18,268 nucleotides of DNA from JABDPF01 sp036351575 (GTDB taxonomy: Bacteria > Pseudomonadota > Gammaproteobacteria > Xanthomonadales > SZUA-36). The notes below the pieces were generated by a model. The model saw only the letters and a list, made by a program, of their open reading frames with translations, searched no databases and had not been told where the DNA came from. The stretch is taken from assembly GCA_036351575.1 (NCBI GenBank), contig JAZBPJ010000088.1:1-18268 (forward strand), given 5' to 3'. Shown piece after piece: positions 1-6,442 of this stretch (its first letter is position 1; each line of letters starts with the position of its first letter). Both the position numbers and the translations under genes were made by a program.

Positions 1-143
1 ACGAATACCTGAGCTTCCGTTTTTTCGTTCGCGAAAAGCGCTACGGCAACCAGGAAGACAGGGTATGGAACCAACGCCGCTGGGATATCGTGCAGCAGAT
101 CGTCGACTCGATCGAGGTCACGCCGCGGCCGGTGAAATTTTGA
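1..143 (+). CDS. C-terminal fragment of an unidentified protein
   Basis: An open frame read from base 3 runs to TGA at 141-143 and gives the last 46 residues of a protein whose start lies left of the window. The tail is rich in charged and aromatic residues (it begins EYLSFRFFVREKRYGNQ and ends VTPRPVKF), with no membrane segment. I do not recognise the family. The other two plus frames are less protein-like or are stopped early. The stop lies 39 bp from the stop of the minus-strand gene that follows, so the two genes converge. No convincing terminator lies between them. Confidence 0.55.
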   Translation, partial: EYLSFRFFVREKRYGNQEDRVWNQRRWDIVQQIVDSIEVTPRPVKF

Positions 144-182
144 ATGGCCCGAGCCCGCCGCCTGGCTCAGCCCCGTTCGCAA

Positions 183-2042
183 TCACTCATCCTCTTCGGG
201 CATCGGCAGCGCCATGTTGGCGTAGATGGACAGGTCTTCCGGCTCCGCCTCGTCGCTTTCCGCGGGGTTGAGTACCCGCTCGATGTGCTCGAGAAACGGT
301 TGTGCTTCTTCGAGTTCCGGGTCGAAGCGCAATGCGAATTGCAAATGGCCCCTGGCCGTTTCCAGGAATTGCCGGTTTCGCGGAAACAGCTGCAGGTACA
401 TGAAGCCCTTGTAAAATTCCTTCAGGGCAGGCTGTTCCAGCCGGTTGATGATGTAGACGAACCGGTCCGCGGCTTCCTGTTTCCGGTCAGCCTGGATGAG
501 CAGGTCGGCCAGCAGCAGGTTGCCCCTCATCCATTCCTCGTCCTGGTCCAGGTTGGCTTCGAGCACCGCAATGGCGTCTTCTCTGCGGCCGGTCTGGTTA
601 TAGGTCCTGACGCATATGCTCAGGAAATTCGGGTATGAGAAGATTCCCGGGTTTTCATCACAGACCCTCGATATCTGGTCCAAATGCTGCCTGCTCCACA
701 TGATGGCGAGAAGCGGTCTCAGCGAGGCCAGGTTCCGGTTGCCGTACTCGTATTCGGACCGGAACAGGTACGGTTCGCTGGACCAGTCATGGTTGCGGTT
801 CCAGGTGATGCCGGCGCCCAGCAGGATCAGCGGCAGGCCCACCAGCATGATGATTTTCGAGTTGAAGCGTTTTGCCACTGCAAACGCGGCGAACGCGACG
901 ATGATGGCGAAACCGATCGATGGGTAATAAAGGTAACGGTCGGCCATGTGCGGCAGCGAACCATCGCTGCTGATCAGGCGGCTGGCCGGCAGGAAGGCGA
1001 TGAAGAAAAACGCCAGCCCGGCAGCGAGCGCAGGCTTCCCTCTGAAGTACAGCGCGACCGCGCTCAGCAGCAGCACGACCCATGCAATTCCCCCCAGCCA
1101 CAGGGTGAGGTCCGTTGGCCGGCCGTAAAAAACGGCCAGCGGCCAGGGCCAGAATATCGTGTGTATCGCCTGGGCAAGCACGAAACCCATGCGCTCGACG
1201 TAACTGGCGCCGGCAAACCGGGTGGCTTCCCACACCACGCTGAATTCATCGCCCGATGGCGCTTCGCCCGCCAGTGCATTGGTGCGCAGGTAAAAGTAGC
1301 CGGCGATGGGCAAAAGCATCCAGAACACGGGCAGGAACCGGCGAACCCGCTGCCAGAAAGTGCCCTCGGTCAGCAGGAAGATCAGCGCGACCGCGATGCC
1401 GGGCAGCGACAGCGCGCTCTCCTTGAACAGGATGGCGATGCAGTAGGCCAGCCCGAAACCGAGCCAGGCGCTGACGGGTTTCGACTCCAACCGGGCAAGC
1501 AGCCACCAGAGACCCGCGATGGCAAAAATCGAAACCGAAATTGAGGAGCCGTTGAAAACGGAATTCACCACCTCGGTGTGCACGGGGTGAACGGCGAATA
1601 GCATCGCCGCCGTCAATGCTGCGAGCTCGGCTTTCCTGCCGCCGATGCCGCGCATGTTCAACAGGTATCGCAGAAAGCCGAGCAGCAGAAGGGTTGCGAC
1701 GACGTATTTTGCAATATTGAAGAGGTGGTAGCCGGGGTTCCAGTCGCCAAACCACCGTGTTTGCACATCGAAGCTGATCAGCAGAAGCGGGCGGTAGAAG
1801 CCGTGACCGGGACGGTCGCCCCAGACATCCCGCGTGAAGGCTTCTTTTATGGAATCGATTTTGACGGCCTGCTTGGCGCCGACGAACACCTTGTCGTCGA
1901 GTACGAGGTTTTCGTGCGCGGCATTGGCGAACGCCAGGACGGTGACCAGGGCCAGGACGACGGCGGAAACCCAGGCGGTGGATCTGCTGTTGCCTCCGGC
2001 AGGGGCTGCGGTTGGCTCGTTCACGGTTTGCGCTGGCTCCAT
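183..2042 (-). CDS. Polytopic membrane protein with C-terminal TPR-like region, TMTC/GT-C glycosyltransferase-like
   Basis: A 619-residue protein. After a polar N-terminus come about ten hydrophobic segments up to roughly residue 410, then a soluble alpha-helical region with TPR-like periodicity (roughly 430-600) and an acidic tail. An Asp pair (D49-D50) lies in the first loop after the first membrane helix. FYRPLLLISF (82-91), HPVHTE (152-157) and KES (207-209) resemble conserved positions of the TMTC/DUF1736 group of GT-C enzymes, which transfer mannose from a polyprenyl-phosphate donor on the outer membrane face. Bacterial members are mostly uncharacterised, so glycosyl transfer is inferred from resemblance. 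The gene lies downstream of the EF-G-like gene but is separated from it by an intrinsic terminator, so it probably has its own promoter. The ATG at 2042 is preceded by only a weak AAGG. Confidence 0.7.
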   Translation of the reverse strand: MEPAQTVNEPTAAPAGGNSRSTAWVSAVVLALVTVLAFANAAHENLVLDDKVFVGAKQAVKIDSIKEAFTRDVWGDRPGHGFYRPLLLISFDVQTRWFGDWNPGYHLFNIAKYVVATLLLLGFLRYLLNMRGIGGRKAELAALTAAMLFAVHPVHTEVVNSVFNGSSISVSIFAIAGLWWLLARLESKPVSAWLGFGLAYCIAILFKESALSLPGIAVALIFLLTEGTFWQRVRRFLPVFWMLLPIAGYFYLRTNALAGEAPSGDEFSVVWEATRFAGASYVERMGFVLAQAIHTIFWPWPLAVFYGRPTDLTLWLGGIAWVVLLLSAVALYFRGKPALAAGLAFFFIAFLPASRLISSDGSLPHMADRYLYYPSIGFAIIVAFAAFAVAKRFNSKIIMLVGLPLILLGAGITWNRNHDWSSEPYLFRSEYEYGNRNLASLRPLLAIMWSRQHLDQISRVCDENPGIFSYPNFLSICVRTYNQTGRREDAIAVLEANLDQDEEWMRGNLLLADLLIQADRKQEAADRFVYIINRLEQPALKEFYKGFMYLQLFPRNRQFLETARGHLQFALRFDPELEEAQPFLEHIERVLNPAESDEAEPEDLSIYANMALPMPEEDE

Positions 2043-2052
2043 GACCTTGAAA

Positions 2053-2087
2053 AGTCCTTATTCTAAATGCAAAAACGCCGCGGTGAA
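2053..2087 (-). promoter_or_regulatory. Candidate promoter of the TMTC-like gene, overlapping a terminator
   Basis: On the minus strand TTCACC (2087-2082) is followed after 16 bp by TAGAAT (2065-2060), a fair sigma-70 match with 4 and 5 of 6 consensus bases. A transcript would start near 2053, about ten bases before the ATG. The -35 hexamer is the loop of the terminator of the upstream gene, so the two signals share DNA. This is a prediction from consensus only. Confidence 0.35.
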
Positions 2088-2099
2088 GCGGCGTTTTTG
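2070..2099 (-). terminator. Intrinsic terminator after the EF-G-like gene
   Basis: The arms 2070-2081 and 2088-2099 are perfect inverse complements (12 bp including the A/T flanks) around a six-base loop. Read on the minus strand, the GC stem ends in TTTTTG, 21 bp past the stop codon of the EF-G-like gene. The structure also has a T-run in the plus direction, but no plus-strand gene precedes it. Confidence 0.85.
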
Positions 2100-2120
2100 T
2101 TTCTGAGGCCGAATGGCCGT

Positions 2121-4166
2121 TCAGTCTTCGTCTTTCTTCTTGAAATCCGCCTCGAGCTGGTTCTGCACATCGCGCGGAACCGGATCGTAGTGGCTGAACT
2201 CCATGGTGAAGCTGCCCTGGCCCTGGGACATGCTCTTCAGCTCGGCGTGGTAGTCGCTGAGCGAACTCAGCGGCATATCCGCCTTCACCGTGACCTGTCC
2301 GCCGCTCAGGCTTTCCGTGCCGCTGATGCGCGCGCGGCGGCCGGCGAGGTTGCCGGTGATATCACCCATCACGGCTTCGGGAACGGTTACGTCCACGCTG
2401 ACGATCGGTTCGAGAATCTGCGGGCCGCCGTTCGAGATGGCGTCCAGGAACGCATTACGGGCTGCGATGACGAACGCGATTTCTTTTGAATCCACCGGGT
2501 GGAATTTGCCGTCGTAGACTTCGACCTCGATGTCCTGCAGCTGGTAGCCCGCGATGGCGCCTTCCTCCATGATCTGGCGAACGCCTTTTTCGACCGCGGG
2601 GATGAGGCTGGTCGGAATCGCGCCGCCGACCACGCTGTTCTTGAACTGGAAGCCCTCGCCTCGTTGCAGCGGGCGGATGCGCAGGAAAACTTCACCGAAC
2701 TGGCCGGCGCCGCCGGTCTGCTTCTTGTGGCGGTAGTGGCCTTCGGCCGCCCGCGTGACGGTCTCGCGGTAGGCGATGCGCGGCGGACGGGTTTCCACCT
2801 CGACGCTGTAGCGCGATTTCATGCGCTGCAGCATCACCCGCATGTGGAATTCACCCAGGCCGCGGATCACGGTTTCGTTCAATTCCTGGTTCTGCTCGAT
2901 GATGAAGCAGGGGTCTTCTTCCGACAGCTTGGCGATCGACTGCGCCAGCTTCTGTTCCTGGCCCCGGGCCTTCGTTTCAATGGCCAGGCCGTACATCGGC
3001 TGCGGCAGATCGACGGGCTTGAGGTGGAAATGATCTTCATCGTGTGAATCGTGCAGGATGGCGTCGTAGTAAATTTCCTCCACCTTGGCCACGGCGCAGA
3101 TGTCGCCCGGTATACCGGCATCGACTTCCTCGTGCTTGCCGCCCTGGACTTTGAACAGGTGCCCCACCTTGAACGGCTTGCGGCCGTCGCCGACCAGCAA
3201 CTGGGTGTCGGGCCTGATCGTGCCCTGGTAAATGCGGAATATGCTCAGTTTGCCGACGAAAGGATCGTTGGTGATCTTGAACACGTGCGCCACGACGTGG
3301 CCGTCGGGGTCCGCTGTGACTTCGACTTTCTCCGCGTCCTTTCCTTCGCCCTTGAGGATAGGCGGCGGATTTCCTTCCAGCGGGTTGGGCAGCAGGCGCT
3401 TGGCCAGCTTCAGGAAACTGTTGAGGCCGGCGCCGTTTTGCGCCGAGGTGAAGCAGATTGGCACCAGGTGCCCTTCGCGCAGCGCTTTTTCAAAGGCGTC
3501 GTGAAGTTCTTCCTTGCTCAGATCCTCGCCTTCGAGATACTTCTCCATCAACTCCTCGTTGACTTCGACGACCTGGTCGATGATGGCTTCGTGCGCGTCG
3601 GACATGGACAGGATGTCGGTTTCACCGTCTTCGTCGTAAAAACAGTCCCTGATCTTGGTCAACCCCTCCGAGGGCAGGTTGATCGGCAGGCACTCGGGAC
3701 CGAATTCCTCGCGGATGATGTCAACCAGGCTGGCCAGCGTATTCTTGCCGACCTGGTCGATCTTGCTGACGACGATGATGCGGCAAAGGCGGCGTTGCTT
3801 GGCCCGGCGCATCAGGCGGCGGGTGGAAAGCTCGACGCCGTTGTGTGCATTGATCACGATGGCGGTCGTCTCGGTTGCCGCCATCCCGCTCAGGGTCGGA
3901 CCGCGGAAATCCGGGAATCCCGCAGTGTCGATCATGTTCAGGTGAACGCCTTCGAAATCCAGGCTGGCGATGGCCGAATCCAGCGAATGCTGCATTTCTT
4001 TTTCGAGCGGGTCGTGGTCGGTCGTGGTGCTGCCCCGTTCGATGGTGCCGGCTTCGCCGATCACCCCGGCTCGCTCGAGCAGGGCTTCGATCAGCGTGGT
4101 TTTGCCGCTGCCGGCATGGCCCACAAAAGTGAGATTGCGGATGTCTTCGGTACGGTAGTTCGGCAT
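2121..4166 (-). CDS. EF-G-like translational GTPase paralogue (often annotated fusA)
   Basis: A 681-residue protein with the whole EF-G layout: GTPase domain, domain II, and domains III-V including TGGAGQFGEVFLRIRPL in domain IV. The P-loop is GHAGSGKT (16-23). Other G motifs depart from true EF-G: the switch I signature RGITI is absent (KEMQHSLDSA at 56-65); G3 reads DTAGFPDF (80-87) instead of DTPGHVDF, so the catalytic His is Phe; and G4 is SKID (134-137) instead of NKID. This places it in the EF-G-like paralogue group rather than the housekeeping translocase, which normally sits with rpsL-rpsG-tufA; none of those genes is present here. Its cellular role is unknown. The ATG at 4166 has AGGA seven bases upstream. 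A candidate FNR-type promoter and a structured leader lie upstream, and a terminator follows. Confidence 0.9.
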   Translation of the reverse strand: MPNYRTEDIRNLTFVGHAGSGKTTLIEALLERAGVIGEAGTIERGSTTTDHDPLEKEMQHSLDSAIASLDFEGVHLNMIDTAGFPDFRGPTLSGMAATETTAIVINAHNGVELSTRRLMRRAKQRRLCRIIVVSKIDQVGKNTLASLVDIIREEFGPECLPINLPSEGLTKIRDCFYDEDGETDILSMSDAHEAIIDQVVEVNEELMEKYLEGEDLSKEELHDAFEKALREGHLVPICFTSAQNGAGLNSFLKLAKRLLPNPLEGNPPPILKGEGKDAEKVEVTADPDGHVVAHVFKITNDPFVGKLSIFRIYQGTIRPDTQLLVGDGRKPFKVGHLFKVQGGKHEEVDAGIPGDICAVAKVEEIYYDAILHDSHDEDHFHLKPVDLPQPMYGLAIETKARGQEQKLAQSIAKLSEEDPCFIIEQNQELNETVIRGLGEFHMRVMLQRMKSRYSVEVETRPPRIAYRETVTRAAEGHYRHKKQTGGAGQFGEVFLRIRPLQRGEGFQFKNSVVGGAIPTSLIPAVEKGVRQIMEEGAIAGYQLQDIEVEVYDGKFHPVDSKEIAFVIAARNAFLDAISNGGPQILEPIVSVDVTVPEAVMGDITGNLAGRRARISGTESLSGGQVTVKADMPLSSLSDYHAELKSMSQGQGSFTMEFSHYDPVPRDVQNQLEADFKKKDED

Positions 4167-4226
4167 TCGGTCTTCCTGATGCTTTGTTATCTGGGGGGAC
4201 GGTCATCCTAGTACAGTTTGGCGGAT

Positions 4227-4320
4227 GCTCCAAATCCCGTTTCGTGTATTCCGCGCAGTCACCGGCAAGCGGTGATTCATGCCGCGGGAAGATTCTCGGT
4301 CAACACGGAGAAATTGGAGC
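4227..4320 (-). other. Nested inverted repeats in the leader of the EF-G-like gene
   Basis: Four pairs of arms nest inside one another: 4227-4233 with 4314-4320 (GCTCCAA/TTGGAGC), 4243-4247 with 4303-4307 (CGTGT/ACACG), 4249-4255 with 4283-4290 (one bulge), and 4259-4264 with 4270-4275 (TCACCG/CGGTGA around five bases). On the minus strand this would form a long bulged hairpin ending about 60 bases before the start codon. If transcription starts at 4315, most of the outer arm is not transcribed. I do not recognise a riboswitch class; it could also be part of an RNA on the other strand. Confidence 0.35.
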
Positions 4321-4363
4321 AATCTTAGGCATGAATCCCATGGGAAGCCTTGATATCGGTCAA
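4315..4363 (-). promoter_or_regulatory. Candidate FNR/Anr-dependent class II promoter for the EF-G-like gene
   Basis: TTGATATCGGTCAA at 4350-4363 matches the FNR/Anr box TTGAT-N4-ATCAA at nine of ten positions. On the minus strand a -10-like TAAGAT lies at 4327-4322, giving a start near 4315. The box centre (4356.5) would then be at -41.5, the standard spacing of class II FNR-activated promoters, where the box replaces the -35 element. The transcript would have a leader of about 149 bases before the EF-G-like ATG. The box is symmetric, but no comparable -10 is placed for the plus strand. No regulator gene is in the window. Confidence 0.5.
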
Positions 4364-4520
4364 GCGCAGCCGCGAGCAGGCCTGTGCAGTTGCGTTGAAA
4401 ATTTTTTAAGCCGCGCGGAACTTCCCGCAAGGGCCAGGGTCGTATCCCGTGAACGTTGAAGTTCATTTGTTTCACACTCCTCGTGGGTAGTCAGATCCCA
4501 TTCACGACAACCCCAATATT

Positions 4521-4549
4521 GCGGCGCCTTCCATGGCGCCGCTTTTTTT
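4521..4549 (+). terminator. Intrinsic terminator of an unidentified plus-strand transcript
   Basis: A perfect 8-bp GC stem (GCGGCGCC 4521-4528, GGCGCCGC 4535-4542) with a six-base loop is followed by seven T (4543-4549), so it works in the plus direction. The nearest upstream gene is on the minus strand, so the terminated transcript must begin inside 4167-4520. No ribosome binding site with a recognisable protein is found there, which suggests a small RNA. A 5-bp hairpin, TGAAC/GTTCA around GTTGAA, lies at 4449-4464. I could not place its promoter. Confidence 0.7.
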
Positions 4550-4661
4550 GCCGGACCGGCAGCGGCGGGAAGCAATTCGAAAAGCGGGCTTGATTAGTCA
4601 TGGCCGCCGGTACCATCATAGGCCCGGGTTGAGCGGATGCAGGGCCCGGAAGACGGGCATT

Positions 4662-4742
4662 AAAAAAAGGCCGCGGGTCAGGGAATGAGGAGTGCAGAAT
4701 TAATACCCTGTCAGGTTGAGGGAGAGACCATCCCGCGGCCTT
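4662..4742 (-). terminator. Large U-tailed hairpin, possible small RNA or terminator
   Basis: Perfect 11-bp arms at 4667-4677 (AAGGCCGCGGG) and 4732-4742 (CCCGCGGCCTT) enclose 54 bases that hold a second stem (CAGGG 4679-4683 with CCCTG 4706-4710). Read on the minus strand the structure ends in a run of seven T (4668-4662), like an intrinsic terminator. The only DNA upstream on that strand is the 59-bp ppiB leader and then ppiB in antisense, so it would end either a very short RNA or antisense transcription. Read on the plus strand it would be a structured leader ahead of ppiB. The rest of 4550-4801 shows no gene; ccggg/cccgg at 4624-4649 can form a weak hairpin. Confidence 0.5.
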
Positions 4743-4801
4743 CAACTAATAGACCGTTCCAGGTGGGAAAAGGTTTCAAAAAAATCTGAAGGAGATCAGA
4801 C

Positions 4802-5314
4802 GTGAGTGAATCGGCTAAGGAAGTGGGCGCGGTAATCCGCACGAACAAGGGTGAAATCAAGCTGCGGCTGTTCGCCGGGCAGGCGCCGGTGACCGTCGCC
4901 AATTTCGTCAACCTCGCCAGCCGCGGATTCTATGACGGCTTGACGTTTCACCGCGTCATTCCGGATTTCATGATCCAGGGCGGTTGCCCGAACGGCAGCG
5001 GAACGGGCGGCCCCGGCTACCGTTTCGAGGACGAGTGCAGGGACGATGTCCGGCACGACGCCCCGGGCAAGCTGTCCATGGCCAACGCCGGTCCCGGCAC
5101 CAACGGCAGCCAGTTTTTCATCACCCATGTCGAGACGCCCTGGCTCGACGGCCGGCACACCGTATTTGGAGAAGTGCTGGGCAGCGACGACCAGGCCGTG
5201 GTCGATTCCATCGCCGTGGGCGACGCCATCGAGTCGATCGAGGTAAGCGGCGCGGAAGCGCTGCTGGAAAGCCAGGCCGCGCGTATTGCCGAGTGGAACG
5301 GGAAGCTCGCCTAG
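4802..5314 (+). CDS. ppiB: Cytoplasmic cyclophilin-type peptidyl-prolyl isomerase
   Basis: A 170-residue protein close to the usual PpiB length (about 164), without signal peptide, so cytoplasmic. It catalyses cis-trans isomerisation of proline peptide bonds. Cyclophilin motifs are intact: FHRVIPDFMIQGG with the catalytic Arg, GPGTNGSQFFIT, and WLDGRHTVFG. The start is GTG at 4802, supported by AAGGAG seven bases upstream and by alignment with family N-termini (AVIRTNKGEIKLRLF). The C-terminus runs a little past the fold (about residues 155-170). The stop is 12 bp from that of ispB on the other strand, and I see no hairpin between them. The leader contains the large inverted repeat at 4667-4742; no strong promoter was found between it and the gene. 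Confidence 0.95.
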   Translation: MSESAKEVGAVIRTNKGEIKLRLFAGQAPVTVANFVNLASRGFYDGLTFHRVIPDFMIQGGCPNGSGTGGPGYRFEDECRDDVRHDAPGKLSMANAGPGTNGSQFFITHVETPWLDGRHTVFGEVLGSDDQAVVDSIAVGDAIESIEVSGAEALLESQAARIAEWNGKLA

Positions 5315-5326
5315 TACCGGCAGCTC

Positions 5327-6337
5327 TCAGTAAGATCTTGCAACGCTGTAGGACGCCAGCGTCGACATGGCGTCCTTCCATACAGAATCCGGCAGCGTTG
5401 CGACCGCTTCCATTGCTTCTTCTGCCAGGCGGCGGGCGGCCTCTTCGGTCTGTTCGAGCGCGCCGCAGGCCCGGATAAGCCGGACGATCTCCGTGATCCG
5501 GTCGATGCCGCCTGCGCGGATGGTATCGTCGATCAGCTGCCGGTCTTCGCCGGTCAGCACCTTGCGGCCCAGGATCAGCGGCAGTGTCGGTTTGCCCTCG
5601 GCCAGGTCGTCACCGATATTCTTTCCCAGTGTTTCCGCGTCCGCAGTGTAATCCAGCACGTCATCGGCCACCTGGAAGGCCGCGCCCAGTTTCCGTCCGA
5701 ATCGCGCCAGCGGTTCTTCCAGTTCCTGCCGGTCTGCAAGCACGGCCCCGAGCTGGCAGGCCGCTTCGAACAGTTTCGCGGTCTTCTTCTCGATCACGCT
5801 GAAATAACGTTCCTCGCTGACCTCGGGGTCGTGCATGTTGAGCAGCTGCTCGACCTCGCCCTCGGCGATCGTATTGGTCGCATTCGAGAGCACTTCCATG
5901 ACCCGCATCGATTCGACGGTCACCATCATCTGGAAGCTGCGGGAGTAAAGAAAATCTCCGACCAGCACGCTGGCGGCATTGCCCCAGACGGCGTGCACGG
6001 ATTCCCGGCCACGGCGCATGTCGGACTCGTCCACGACATCGTCGTGCAGAAGGGTCGCGGTATGGATGAACTCTATGACGGCAGCCAGGGTGACGTGGTG
6101 CGGGCCCTCGTAGCCGCAGGCCCGGGCGGCCAGGACCACCAGCATCGGGCGCAGACGCTTGCCGCCCGAGCCGATGATGTACTCCGCGATCTGGCGGATC
6201 AGCACCACCTCGGAGTCCAGGCTGCTGCGGATCAGGTCGTCCACGGCGGTCATGTCATCCGCGCACAGGTCGAGCACACGGGATATATCCGGGGGCGCGG
6301 CCGGTGAGACTGCCTCGGTTGCGAAACGTTTCGCCAT
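5327..6337 (-). CDS. ispB: Octaprenyl diphosphate synthase (trans-polyprenyl synthase)
   Basis: A 336-residue protein that extends farnesyl diphosphate with isopentenyl units to make the ubiquinone/menaquinone side chain. Both Asp-rich motifs are present: DDVVD (99-103, in LLHDDVVDESDMRRG) and DDVLD (225-229, in FQVADDVLDYTAD). GSGGKRLRP (57-64 region) binds isopentenyl diphosphate. Product length cannot be read off directly; IspB is inferred from length and overall similarity. The frame stays open for another 277 codons upstream, antisense to the MFS gene, but family alignment, AGGA eight bases before the ATG at 6337 and a promoter just upstream fix this start. In many gammaproteobacteria ispB lies beside rplU-rpmA; those genes are not here. 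Confidence 0.93.
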   Translation of the reverse strand: MAKRFATEAVSPAAPPDISRVLDLCADDMTAVDDLIRSSLDSEVVLIRQIAEYIIGSGGKRLRPMLVVLAARACGYEGPHHVTLAAVIEFIHTATLLHDDVVDESDMRRGRESVHAVWGNAASVLVGDFLYSRSFQMMVTVESMRVMEVLSNATNTIAEGEVEQLLNMHDPEVSEERYFSVIEKKTAKLFEAACQLGAVLADRQELEEPLARFGRKLGAAFQVADDVLDYTADAETLGKNIGDDLAEGKPTLPLILGRKVLTGEDRQLIDDTIRAGGIDRITEIVRLIRACGALEQTEEAARRLAEEAMEAVATLPDSVWKDAMSTLASYSVARSY

Positions 6338-6357
6338 GGTTATCCTGGCTGCGATAA

Positions 6358-6393
6358 AGCGCCAATTATAGGTGTGGATGCAAGTAATCGGAA
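6358..6393 (-). promoter_or_regulatory. Candidate sigma-70 promoter of ispB
   Basis: On the minus strand a perfect TATAAT (6370-6365) stands 17 bp after TTCCGA (6393-6388). Predicted start is near 6358, giving a 20-base leader with AGGA before the ATG. The -35 match is weak (3 of 6). Confidence 0.55.
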
Positions 6394-6427
6394 AGCACCG
6401 GAATCCCCGGCCCGTTGAAACTCGGTT

Positions 6428-6433
6428 TATAAT
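6428..6433 (+). promoter_or_regulatory. Candidate -10 element for the MFS gene, near-leaderless
   Basis: A perfect TATAAT at 6428-6433 lies only nine bases before the ATG at 6443. The implied start (about 6440) would leave a leader of about three bases. No Shine-Dalgarno sequence precedes the ATG (CCGCCGGCC), which fits, but no good -35 hexamer is visible at the expected spacing. Confidence 0.35.
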
Positions 6434-6442
6434 CCGCCGGCC

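Noticed and set aside
144..182. Terminator between the left-edge fragment and the TMTC-like gene
   Set aside because: Only a 5-bp GAGCC/GGCTC stem with no T-run on either side.
3051..4211. 386-codon plus-strand frame opposite the EF-G-like gene
   Set aside because: Complement of a well-supported GTPase gene; no recognisable domain or ribosome binding site.
4184..4475. Two frames of about 90 codons (plus 4184-4459, minus 4203-4475) in the intergenic region
   Set aside because: Neither shows protein-like composition or a known family, and both overlap the better-supported promoter and hairpin signals. The minus frame has GAGG at a plausible distance, so it is not fully excluded.
4390..4549. 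6S RNA
   Set aside because: Considered because of the intergenic position and terminator, but I could not recognise the 6S central bubble or conserved 3' sequence, and the usual neighbours (zapA, ygfA) are absent.
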